From: Prorocentrum cordatum
Lineage: Eukaryota > Sar > Dinophyceae > Prorocentrales > Prorocentraceae
Direction: 5' to 3'
Length of the DNA: 62,500 nucleotides
Assembly: GCA_963575745.1 (NCBI GenBank)
Contig: CAUYUJ010016059.1
Span: 2,690,269-2,752,768 of the forward strand
Position 1 is the first letter of the stretch. Every line of letters starts with the position of its first letter. The translations under genes were made by a program, and so were the position numbers. Shown here piece after piece: positions 10,018-19,434 of this stretch. Below the pieces are notes generated by a model. That model was not told where the DNA came from. It did no database searches and was given only the letters and a program-made list of their open reading frames with translations.

Positions 10018-10264
10018 GGCCTTCGTGCGCGAGTACCGCACGGCACCTCCGGCCCACGTGTGCTACGCCGCGTGGGACAGGGGGCGGCCTTCGGCGACGA
10101 GGAGCACCACGGGGCTGCCCTCCGGCGGCGGCGCCGGCAGCGCGGGCTCCACGAGGCGGGGCTCCCTCGAGAGCCCTGCCTGGGGCAGGCGCGCGCCCGA
10201 GCCGCTGGCCGCCGGCTCCGGCCCGCTGTCCGACTCGGAGCGCAAGCAGAGCCTGGACTCCCAG
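10018..10264 (+). CDS. Probable internal exon, Ser/Gly/Pro-rich unknown protein
   Basis: After a candidate acceptor TAG at 10015-10017 the frame reads AFVREYRTAPPAHVCYAAWD, RGRPSATRSTTGLPSGGG and then a Ser/Pro-rich stretch to LSDSERKQSLDSQ. Third positions are almost all G or C. The 3' boundary may be a GC-type donor after CCCAG (10264) or slightly further on. It lies between the pentamer element and repeat family E. Low-complexity composition suggests a disordered region. No function can be assigned. Confidence 0.4.
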
Positions 10265-10275
10265 GCCACCAGTCA

Positions 10276-10425
10276 GGAGGGGAAAAAACACACAGACACA
10301 ATTCATCGTCGATCTCTCAGAAAATATTGCAAAATATGGGAAGTGGGGGGGAAGACAGAAACCCAGAAAATATAGGAAAATATTGGGAATCCTTTTATTA
10401 GTGTGTATTTATTTGTGTGTCCCAA
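10276..10425. repeat. AT-rich dispersed repeat family E, copy 1
   Basis: About 150 bp matching 54686-54830 almost throughout: TCAGGAGGG, CACACAGACACAATT, ATCGTCGA, AAATATGGGAAGTGG, GGGGAAGACA, CAGAAAATAT, GGAAAATAT, TTTATT, GTGTGTATTTATTTGTGTG. It is clearly more AT-rich than its surroundings. Confidence 0.85.
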
Positions 10426-10489
10426 GGCCCTTCAACCAGGGGCAACTTTGCTTGGATCGCCGCGGGGCTGCTAAGGGGGTGCGGGGTAT

Positions 10490-11875
10490 CTGAAAAAAGG
10501 TGCTGTTCAGACTCTGGGGCGCCCCCAGGCTCTGGGGGTTGGGGGTTGCTCCGACTTTGTCTCTCGTTGTCGGACGGTGTCTCCTCGCTCCTACCCCCTG
10601 CCTCCTCCCCCTGGTCCTCCTCCCTGTTTCTCTTCCTACTCCCTCTTCGCCTGCTTTTCCCAGTCCTTTTCTTCCTCTTCCTCCTTCCTCCTCCTCCTCC
10701 TCCTCAACCTCCTACTTCTCCTCCTCCTCCTCCTCCTCGCCCCCAGTGCGCCCCAGGAGGAGGCTTCCAAGATGGCCCGATGACGGCCCAGGAGGCCCCA
10801 AAGACGGCCCCAAGAGGCCTCTAAGACGCCCTTGATGGCCTCCAAGACGGCCCTGAAGCGCCTCAAAAGGACCCCACATGGGTTCAGAGAGGCCCCCAAG
10901 GTGGCTTCCGACCGCGTCAGACCCGTCAGACGGGCCAGGAACGCTTTGAGACGGCCAAGGAGAGGCCCCCAAGACGCCCCCAAGGCCCCCAAGAGGCCTA
11001 AGGAGACCCCCAAGAGGCTTCCAAGAGGCCCCCAGGAAACCCCCAGGAGGCCCCACAAGAGTGCCCCAAGAGGCTCCCAAAGGGCCTCCTCCTCCTCCTC
11101 CTCCTCCTCCTCCTCCTCCTCCTCCTCCCTCTCCTGATCCTCCCCCTCAGCCTCCCCCAAGTGTTGCCCGAAGAGTTTCCGGAGCGGCTGGGGGAATACA
11201 TAATCAGATAGTTTGGCCAAGCTTGGGCCCAACATTTGGCCACATAGGCGCTTCTCAAAAAGGCTGGGGGCGGCGGTGATTCGCCGCAGGCGTCTTGGAT
11301 CCGCCGCCCCCTGTGCTTGCCACAGGGGTGGACGGCGTGCCAGACATTTTGCTGCTCTTGTTATTTTCAAACCCTTCTCAGTGGCCTTCGGCCCAGACCG
11401 CCTGCCCTCGGAAGGGCCAGAAGGTGTGGCCCACATCGCCACCAAGACGGCCCAAATGGCCCAAGATGGCCACCAAAATGCCTCCAAGGCGGCTAGGATT
11501 GCCCCAAGAGAGCCCAAGACGGCCCCGATGTGTCTCCAAGACGGCCCAAGATGCACCCGAGGCTTTCCAAGATGGCCCCAAGATGGCCCAGGATGGCCCC
11601 AAAGGCCCCCAAGAGGCTTCCAATGCAGTCCAAGAAGCCTCCAAGGGGACCTCCAGGAAGGCCCGAAGAGGCAAAGACAGCTGATTTCCCGTGGGCTCTT
11701 GACGGATTTTGACATTTTCGGCTTGCCGACGGCCCAATGCCGCCCAAGAGGTCCCCAAGATGGCCCCAAGAGCGCCCAAGCGACCTTCAAGACGGCCCCA
11801 TGACGGCCTCCAGACGGTCGAAGAGGCCCCCAAAGGCGCCTCCAAGACGGCCCACGAAAACTCCAAGGAGCCCAC
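10490..11875 (-). repeat. Repeat family F, copy 1 (uninterrupted)
   Basis: On the minus strand this matches 16322-17431 followed by 24515-24776. Anchors: TTTTCAGAT end (10495), TCTGGGGCGCCCCCAGAG region, CTTTTCCCAGTCC, a CTC-rich tract (10672-10740), the unique CTTGCCACAGGGGTGGACGG and CCAGACATTTTGCTGCTC blocks (11310-11360), the TGATTTCCCGTGGGCTC block (11680-11700), and CATGACG...CCAGACGGTC near 11800. Most of the rest is degenerate CCAAGAxGGCCCC. The long open minus-strand frame (10636-11790) is shared with the other copy only as repeat homology. Confidence 0.9.
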
Positions 11876-12233
11876 GATGGCCTTCAAGACAGCTCCAAAA
11901 CGTCCAAGATGGCAACGATACGATTCGACATAGCCACAGGATGGCCCAAGACAGCCCCAGAGGGCCCCAAGGGGATCCAAGGGGCCTCCTAGACAGTCTA
12001 GGAAGTCTTCAAGAGGACCTCCATGAGAGCCCGAAATGCCCAAATGGTTGTATTCCCTTCAATTGTTGAATAATTTGGGCGCGTTTTTTTTTGGCTGTCC
12101 GACGGCCCAAGATGTCCGCAAGATGGTCCCAAGACGGCCCAAGCTGACTTCAAGACGGCCCCAAAATGGCACCAAAAGGCGAGGAAACAGTCCAAGAGGA
12201 AGAGCAAGAGGAAAGGACAGAATCAGAGGCCCG
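11876..12233. repeat. Degenerate CCAAGATGGCCCC-type sequence
   Basis: Continuation of the CCAAGA(C/T)GGCCC low-complexity sequence. 12085-12130 has TTTTTTTTGGCTGTCCGACGGCCCAAG, a diverged duplicate (over at most 20 matched bases at a time) of the junction at 11710-11735. No gene. Confidence 0.6.
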
Positions 12234-12803
12234 AAGCGGCTCTGAGAAGCCTGCAGCTCAGCGCGGGCTCGTCTGCGGACGCCCTTGCACCCCCCCAGGA
12301 AAAACATATCACCCCGAGGTCCGGTGATGTTTTGTGGGGCCGCCCTCTCAAGGCCCCACGTCCAGATTTTGGGTCGAGGAGGAGGAGGGGCAGGAGGACG
12401 AGGAGGTGATCAAGAGGAACCAGAGGAGCAGGAGGAGCAGGAGGACGAGGAGGTTTAGCAAGGGGTCACGGACGGAATGAAAGGCCCGAAGCGGCTCCGA
12501 GACCAGACCGCGCTGAGCTGCAGGGTTTTCGGAGCCGCTTAAGGCCTCGCATTTCGTCCTTGTCCCCCTGCTCAACCTCCTCGTCCTCCTGCTCCTCCTT
12601 CTCCTCGTTTTCGTCTTGATCAACGTCCTCGTCCTCCTGTTCCTCTTCTTCCTCGACCCATGAGCCGGCCGTGGGGCCTTGAAAAGGCGGGCCGAACAAA
12701 AGTCACCTGGGGCCTCGGGATGATTTTTTGTTCGGGGGGGGGGGGGCAGAGGCGTCCGCAGACGAGCCCGCGCTGAGCTGCAGGCTTCTCGGAGCCGCTG
12801 CGG
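12234..12803. repeat. Inverted repeat with GAG-rich interior
   Basis: CCGAAGCGGCTC...GAAGCCTGCAGCTCAGCGCG...CGTCTGCGGACGCC at 12234-12285 is the reverse complement of 12752-12803. A partial third copy lies at 12484-12545. Between them are GAGGAGGAGG-type tracts (12374-12460) and CTCCTCGTCC tracts (12570-12660). Confidence 0.75.
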
Positions 12804-12907
12804 CCCAAAAAAGGCTGCCCTGCAGGCTGTCTCGGAGCCTCTGCGGCCAAAGGAAGGACACTTTGTCGGTTTAACTGTTGGGTCGCTTTGTCGGCTGATT
12901 TCGAGCG

Positions 12908-12992
12908 CGTCGTCGTCGTCATGGTCGTCGTTGTCGTCGTCGTGGTCGTCGTCGTCGTCGTCGTCGTCGCCACCATCGTCGTGGTCGTCGTG

Positions 12993-13054
<62 letters not shown>

Positions 13055-13072
13055 TGTCGTTGTCGTCGCCGT
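12908..13072. repeat. (GTC)n trinucleotide array
   Basis: About 55 GTC/GTT units with interruptions. All open frames here are homopolymer-like (Val, Ser, Arg or Asp) and are not genes. Confidence 0.95.
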
Positions 13073-13075
13073 CCA

Positions 13076-13262
13076 TAAGATGCCCCCAAGAGGGCCCTGA
13101 GAGGGCCCCAAGAGGGCCCCAAGAGGGCTCCAAGAGGGCGGCAAGAAGGCCCCAGGAGTGATGTTCCAACCCAGAGGCCGCTGGTAAAGAACTCCTGGGG
13201 CCCTCCTCCTCCTCCTCCTCCTCCTCCTCCTCCTCCTCGGCGACGACGAGGAGGAGGAGGAG
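13076..13262. repeat. GGGCCCCAAGAGG repeats, palindrome and (CTC)n
   Basis: 13076-13150 is CCAAGAGGGCCC repetition. 13150-13199 is a diverged member of the NotI-type palindrome family (see 15616-15664). 13201-13262 is (CTC)n then (GAG)n around GGCGACGACG. Confidence 0.8.
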
Positions 13263-13417
13263 GTGCAAATGCACCCTTACCCAGCCCCTGCAGGACCAGG
13301 CAGCGACACTTGGACCAAATTTCCCGGCTCCTGTTTCGACCCCAGAGCTCTCGACTCCGTCCGGGAGTTCCCGACCCCAACCCGTGGAGCTTTCGGCCCC
13401 ATCCCGGAGTTCTCGAC

Positions 13418-13458
13418 CCGCAGACGACGGCGACGACGATGACGACGATGACGACGAA

Positions 13459-13535
<77 letters not shown>

Positions 13536-13553
13536 AGACGACGACGACGACGC
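13418..13553. repeat. (GAC)n trinucleotide array
   Basis: About 40 GAC units with GAT and GAA interruptions; a shorter GAC run is at 13663-13690. It is the complementary motif of the 12908 array, so the two could pair as inverted repeats. Confidence 0.95.
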
Positions 13554-13689
13554 CCCGACCTGGAGTGGTAAGTTTGGCTGCTGCCTAGGGTTTTGGAGCC
13601 CTCAGGGCCCGGGGGGGCCCCAGAACGGATCCGAAGCCTCAAGTTTGTCGGGCCCACGATCGACGACTGGCGACGACGACGACGACGAC

Positions 13690-15480
13690 GGGCATGAGTT
13701 ACTTGGCGCCCCCCCTTGGGAGCATCGGGTAGCTGGCCACCGGGGGGTGCGCTCCACATGTGGAGGGTGCACCCTCCACTTACCCGGTGTCCTCTTGGGA
13801 GCATCGGGTAACTGGCCCCCTTGGGAGCATCGGGTAACTGGCCACCGGCGGGTAAGTGGAGGGCGCACCCTCCACTTACCCGGTGTCCCCCGGGGGACAT
13901 CGGGTAACTCGACCTTGCAGGGGTGTGTGTTAGGCACGGGTTACCCGGTGGCGAGGGGGGGCATCGGGATAATCGACCTTGCACGGGAGGGGTGTCGGGC
14001 ATGAGTTACCCGGTCCCCCGAGGGGCGTCGGGTAAGTCGACCTTGTGCATTCGGCATTATTCGGCAAACCGGTGGACCCCTATGGGACATCGGAGTCACC
14101 CGGTGTCAGCCGTGGGACATCGGCCCGTGGGACATCGGAGTTACAAGGTGACCCCCGGGGGACATCGGGTAACTCGACCTTGCAGGAGGGGTTTGGGCAT
14201 GGTTACTTGGTGGCCCCCCGTGGGACATCGGCGTTACGCGGTGGCCCTCCTGGGACATCGGAGTTACCCGGTGGTCCCCGTGGGACATCGGCCCGTGGGA
14301 CATCGGAGTTACCCTGTATCCCCCGTGGGACATCGGAGTTACCCGGAGGTCCCCGTAGGACATCGGCCCGTAGGACATCGGAGTTACCCGGTGTCCCCCA
14401 TATCGGGTAACTCGACCTTTTCAGGGGGGGGGTCTGGGCATGAGTCACCCGGTGCCCCCTCGAGGGACATCGGAGTTACCCGGTGTCCCCCGTGGGATCG
14501 ACATCGGAGTTACCCGGTGGTCCCCGTGGGACATCGGCCCGTGGGTCATCGGAGTTACCCGGTGTCCCCCGTGGGACATCGGATTTACCCGGCGGTCCCC
14601 CGTTGGACATCGGCCCGTGGGGCATCGGAGTTACCCGATTTCACCCTGGGGACATCGGGTAACTCGACCTTGCAGAGGAGGGTCTGGACATGAGTTACCC
14701 GGTGGCCCCCCGTGGGACATCGGAGTTACCTGGTGTCCCCCGTGGGACATCGGAGTTACCCTGTGATCCCCGTTGGACATCGGCCCGTAGGACATCGGAG
14801 TTACCCGGTGTCCCCCACATCGGAGTTACCCGGCGGTCCCCGTGGGACATCGTCCTGTGGGACATCGGAGTTACCCGGTGTCCCCCGTGGGACATCGGAG
14901 TTACCCGGTGTCCCCCGCGGTGTCCCCCGTGGGACATCGGCCCGTGGGACATCGGGTAACTCGACCTTGCAGGGGGGGGTCTGGGCATGAGTCACCTGGT
15001 GGCTCCCCGTGGGACATCGGAGGTACCCGGTCTCCCTCGTGGGACATCCGAGTTACCCAGTGATCCCCGTGGGACATCGGCCCGTGGGACATCGGAGTTA
15101 CCTGGTGTCCCCCGTGGGACATCCGAGTTACCCGGTGGTCCCCGTGGGACATCGGTTCTCCGTGGGACATCGGAGTTACCTGGTGTCCCCTGGGGGACAT
15201 CGGATAACTCGACCTTGCAGGGGGGGTCTGGGCATGGTTACCCAGTGGCCCCCCGTGGGACATCGGAGTTACCCGGTGGCCCCCGTGGGTCATCGGCGTT
15301 ACCCAGTGTATCGGAGTTAACCGGTGGTCCCCGTGGGACATCGGTCCGTTCGACATCGGAGTTACCCGGTGTCCCCCGTGGGACATCGGAGTTACCCGGT
15401 GGTGGGACATCGGCCCGTGACATCGGAGTTAGCCGGTGTCCCCCGTGGGACATCGGAGGAAACCGGTGGTCTCCGTGGGA
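13690..15480. repeat. 30-bp satellite with ~250-bp higher-order unit
   Basis: The basic unit is GGGACATCGGAGTTACCCGG plus TGTCCCCCGT (30 bp). A distinct CTCGACCTTGCAG block with following GGGTCTGGGCATG recurs near 13909, 13972, 14036, 14176, 14411, 14661, 14960 and 15209, spaced 235-299 bp over the better-preserved part. This gives a higher-order repeat of about 250 bp. Since 30 is divisible by three, long open frames on both strands are artefacts. Confidence 0.95.
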
Positions 15481-15615
15481 CTCCAGCCTGGCCCCTCTTG
15501 GGGCCTTCTTAGGGCCCTCTTGGAACCACTGGTTGGCCCAAACGATGGCTCCAAGAGGGCCCTAAGAGGGCCCCAAGTGGGCCCCAAGAGGGCTCCAAGA
15601 GGGCCCCAAGAAGGC

Positions 15616-15664
15616 CCCAGGAATTATGTACCAACCCGGCGGCCGCTGGTACGTAACTCCTGGG
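15616..15664. repeat. NotI-centred palindrome, copy 2
   Basis: Arms CCAGGAATTATGTACCA and TGGTACGTAACTCCTGG surround a GGCGGCCGC centre. The other copies are at 15766-15811 and, more diverged, 13150-13199. Confidence 0.85.
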
Positions 15665-15765
15665 GCCCTCTTTTGGCCCTCTGAGGGCCCTCTTGGAGCC
15701 TTCTTGGGCCCCGGGTTGTCCCTAAGAGGGCCCCAAGAAGGCCCCAAGAGGGCTCCAAGAGGGCC

Positions 15766-15811
15766 CCAGGAATTATGTACCAACCCAGCGGCCGCTGGTA
15801 CATAACTCCTG
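15766..15811. repeat. NotI-centred palindrome, copy 3
   Basis: Arms CAGGAATTATGTACCA and TGGTACATAACTCCTG around CAGCGGCCGCTG, itself a perfect 12-bp palindrome. Confidence 0.85.
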
Positions 15812-16075
15812 AACCCTCTTGGGGCCCTCTTGGGGCCCTCTTGGATCCCGCTTAAGCCCCTCGTTGGCCCATATGATGGCTCCAAGAGGGCCCTAAGAGG
15901 GCCCCAAGACGGGCACAAGAGGGGCCCAAGAGAAGCTTCAGAAACCGCTAGTAGGTGTCATCGAACAGCGCGTCTGGATGAGACCTCTCAGTGGTCTCTG
16001 GGGCGCGTCTTGGAGCCCTCTGGGGCCCTCTGGAGCCCCCTGGGTGCTCCCAAAAAGGTTCCAAGGGACATCCGA

Positions 16076-16246
16076 AGGGGTGGAGGGGAGTTGGAGGGGG
16101 AGTGGAGGGGGAGGTGGAGGGGGGGCGAGGGTGGGTGGTGGAGGGGGGGGGGAGGGGGGGTGGGGGGGGGGGAGGGGGGGGGAGGGAGAGGGAGTGGGGT
16201 TTGATTAGGAAGCTGGAAGGGTTTGACGACCACGATGACGACGACG

Positions 16247-16316
<70 letters not shown>

Positions 16317-16321
16317 TGACG
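16076..16321. repeat. G-rich tract followed by (GACCAC)n
   Basis: 16076-16200 is GGAGGGGG/GGTGGGGG sequence with G-quadruplex potential. 16219-16321 is GACGAC then about 14 GACCAC hexamers. The hexamer abuts the edge of family F copy 2. Confidence 0.9.
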
Positions 16322-17431
16322 AGTGGGCGCCTTGGAGTTCTCGTGGGACGTCTTAGAGGCGCCTTGGGGGCCTCTTGGACCGTCTGGATGACGTCATGAG
16401 GCCGTCTTGGAGGCCTCTTGGGCGCTCTTGGGGCCATCTTGGGGGTCTCTTCGGCGGCATTGGGCCGTCGGCAGGCCGAAAATGTCAACATCCGTCAAGA
16501 GCCCACGGGAAATCAGCTGTCTTTGCCTCTTCGGGCTTTCCTGCGGGTCTCCTTGGAGGCTTCTTGGACTGCATTGGAAGCCTCTTGGGGGCCCTTGGGG
16601 CCGTCGTGGGCCATCTTGGGGCCATCTTGGAACGCATCGGCTGCATCTTGGGCCGTCTTGGAGACACATTGGGGCCGTCTTGGGCTCTCTTGGGGCAATC
16701 CTAGCCGCCTTGGAGGCATCTTGGTGGCCATCTTGGGCCATTTGGGCCGTCTTGGTGGCAATGTGGGCCACACCTTCTGGTCCTTCCGAGGGGCAGGCGG
16801 TCTGGGCCGAAGGCCACTGGGAAGGCTTTGAAAATAACAAGAGCAGCAAAATGTCTGGCACGCCGTCCACCCCTGTGGCAAGCACAGGGGGCGGCGGATC
16901 CAAGACGCCTACGGCGAATCACCGCCGCCCCCAGCCTCTTTGAGAAGCGCCTATGTGGCCAAACGTTGGGCCCCAGCTTGACCAAGCTTTCTGATTATGT
17001 ATTCCCCCAGCCGCTCCGGAAACTCTTCGGGGAACACTTGGGGGAGGCTAAGGGGGAGGATCAGGGGAGGAGGAGGAGAAGGAGGAGGAGGAGGAGGGGG
17101 CCTCTTAGGAGCCTCTTGGGGTACTCTTGTGGGGCCTCCTGGGGGCTTCCCAGGGGGCTCTTGCAAGCCTCTTGAGGGCCTCATTAGGCCTCTTGGGGGC
17201 CTTGGGGACGTCTTGGGGGCCTCTCCTTGGCCGTCTCAAAGCGTTCCTGGCCCGTCTGACGGGTCTGACGCCGTCGGAAGCCGTCTTGGGGGCCTCTCTG
17301 AACCGATGTGGGGTCCTCTTGAGGCGCTTCAGGGCCGTCTTGGAGGCCATCTTGGGCGTCTTAGAGGCCTCTTGGGGAGGAGGAAGAGGAGGAGGAGGAG
17401 GAGGAGGAGGACGAGGAGGAGGAGGAGGAGG
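16322..17431 (+). repeat. Repeat family F, copy 2, first part
   Basis: Reverse-complement match to about 10740-11875, including GAGCCCACGGGAAATCAGCTG (as overlapping shorter matches), CAGCAAAATGTCTGG, CCCCTGTGGCAAGCACAGG and GATTATGTATTCCCCCAG. It stops in a GAG tract exactly where the spliced-leader relic begins (17432). The missing remainder of the repeat continues at 24515. Confidence 0.9.
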
Positions 17432-17453
17432 TCCGTAGCCATTTTGGCTCCAG
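17432..17453 (+). other. Dinoflagellate spliced-leader relic
   Basis: TCCGTAGCCATTTTGGCTC followed by CAG matches the 22-nt dinoflagellate spliced leader (first base T, A or G; ending CTCAAG) at 21 of 22 positions, with a C for A near the 3' end. It lies at the very 5' edge of the LINE insertion. In host mRNAs the leader is added by trans-splicing, so finding it in genomic DNA next to a retroelement implies a reverse-transcribed mature RNA. Confidence 0.9.
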
Positions 17454-17571
17454 AGTTTTATTGGCAAGGGGGATAATCGGCCTCCACAGTTCCCTGGTAC
17501 AGTATTGGGGTTTCCCCACGCTTACCATACATCCTTACGACGGCTTCTCTTTTCACAAGCACGGTTGGATC

Positions 17572-18670
17572 ATGTTTCCTTCTCTCTCTAAGCCTGCTGG
17601 CGCATGGAACTGCTCCAAATGTGGCTGTGGACGGAACCTACAACACTGGTCGTGGTGCAAGCACTGCTACGCACCATGGCAGGGTGTTGGCTCATGGTCC
17701 CCAGACAAATCAACTCAGAACTCCAAGTGGAATGGTGACAACACAGTGGACACCCTGTTCGGCGCCGCCAACACCAACTCGCCCTTCAAATCTGACGGCC
17801 TCACGGAAGAGCTGGGTGAGGAAGATTTGGTGCAGTTGTTTGCAATCTACAAGAAGGCAGGCCAACTGGACGAGATCAACAAGTACCACGGCCAGCTGGA
17901 CAAACTACGAGCTCAACTTTACCCTGTCGCAATGGGCCCAAAGGAGAAGCTCGACACAGCCTACAAGCATATCCAGCACTTGGAAAGGCAGCCCAATCAC
18001 CAGACCGAGTCCTATGACAAGGTTGCATTGCAGTTGTCTCACCACGTTGGCCAGATCAAGAAGCTGTTTGATGATCTCGAAGAACAAGAACGGATATACA
18101 AAACAACGCCACCCAGGAACTCCACGCAGGGGCATCAGGACCGCATCATCAGGATAAACTCACTGCCCCATCTGTCGTTTCTTTGGATGAGATGATGGCA
18201 GGCAAAGTGGAGTTCTTGGATATCAACCCAGGCGAGCTTTCCGGGCTCAATGATTATGTTGACCTTACCCCAGAAGACAGCGGAAGCAGAAAAAACGCCT
18301 CAATGACCTCAAGCAGATATTCGCTGAGCAGGCTAAGACCATGTTTGGCGCGGTCAAAGATAGAGCAGAGGCCCTCAAGCGTGAACACGAAGCACAAAAA
18401 CAGAGACTCGAGAAGAAACGCAAGCAGGAGGAGCCAGCAGGTACATCAAATACTGGAGGTGCTGACCCAGTACCAAACGCACCTGCAGCAGGAGCACAAG
18501 GACGACCCGCAGCATCTCCAGTCCCGTCGGCAAGCGCATCTCCAGCGATAACTAGGGCGGCTGAGATTCTACAGGCCCCAGGCGCCCCCATGCCGAACCA
18601 CCCGTTCGACAAGGGCAAGGACAAGGACAAGGGCGGCAAGGGCGCATCGACTTCACCGCCGAGGGGGTAA
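17572..18670 (+). pseudogene. LINE ORF1-like protein
   Basis: First ATG in the frame is at 17572. Near its start is WNCSKCGCGRNLQHWSWCKH then CYAPW, a pair of CxxC-type knuckles resembling a RanBP2-like zinc ribbon. An acidic/helical region follows (GLTEELGEEDLVQLFAIYKK) with predicted coiled-coil character (LFDDLEEQERIYK). The first frame stops near 18195. The protein continues in another frame (about 18259-18670) with the charged helix KREHEAQKQRLEKKRKQEE and a Pro/Ala-rich tail. Likely role, by position, is nucleic-acid binding for the retrotransposition particle. The frame change indicates decay. Confidence 0.6.
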
Positions 18671-18689
18671 TCATCAAGGCGCAAGCTCT

Positions 18690-19434
18690 CCAGGCGGCTG
18701 GGCTGAAGAGCAGGGGCCGCATCATTCTGGACATGTGCTGCGAGGGGCGAAACTTCTTTCTTGTGGAGGCACTGGAAATCGGAGGGCCCAATCAACCCCG
18801 AGTTTTCCATTATCACGATAAATGGTCCTTCCTGGAGATCAGTGGAACATGTACTACCTTGGCTTACATCGGCAATCAGTTGTGTTCAAGAGCATCGACT
18901 CATACATGCGCGTTATGCGGAAATTGTTGGGAAAATGGCAGGCCTTGGCTGGATTATGTATGGAGGCCCTGCCCTTCTACAGAAAAGGGGCGGGCATCCG
19001 GTGGGGTATGCATCCTTGTGCGCGTGCATCTGCCTTGCTGGGCTCCAGACGAAGGATGTGTACAACCAGGACGTGCTGCCCGTTGCTATGTCAGATCTGC
19101 AGAGTTGGGTGTTTCCATGGTGGGCACCCTGTACATGTACGTCGGGGGAGGTCTCACCCCTCGTAACCTCAAGATGATACGTGTACTAGGCAAAGCAGCG
19201 CTGGCGCATCGAGTACCGTTCTGTATTGGGGGTGACTGGAACAACCCACGACGCGCCATCAATGATGCTCTGCCCTTACACATCTTAGATGGCAGTGTGC
19301 GGGGAGATGAGCATGCCCCCTCAGATGTGCTTGAGGATCATGCGACCACAGTCGACGTCTACCTGATCAGCAGGACCCTAGAATCGATTGTGAAAAAGAT
19401 TAAAGTCATGATCGATCCAAGTGGACCCTCATAG
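18690..19434 (+). pseudogene. LINE endonuclease (EEP fold) domain
   Basis: Two overlapping frames together give the endonuclease/exonuclease/phosphatase pattern: ISCVQEHRL near 18880 (the QEHR/QE motif), VGTLYMYVGGG, then FCIGGDWNNPRRAINDA near 19220 (the GGDWN catalytic motif) and ATTVDVYLISRTLESIVKKI near 19345 (the region before the final SDH-type motif). The first half needs a frameshift near 18900. In LINEs this domain nicks the target DNA to prime reverse transcription. Confidence 0.75.

Larger units (their letters stand above)
15481..16075. repeat. GGGCCCTCTTGG / CCAAGAGGGCCC degenerate repeats
   Basis: Blocks of CCAAGAGGGCCC alternate with their reverse complement, so the stretch is full of inverted repeats. 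Two clear palindromes are listed separately. 15935-16010 is less repetitive but shows no gene. Confidence 0.8.

Noticed and set aside
10636-11790. 384-codon minus-strand open frame, with a similar frame at 16407-16943
   Set aside because: The similarity is that of the whole family F repeat, including clearly non-coding GAG and CCAAGA tracts; the two copies do not keep one frame throughout.
13690-15480. CRISPR-like array
   Set aside because: The 30-bp units are contiguous with no unique spacers; this is a eukaryotic satellite.
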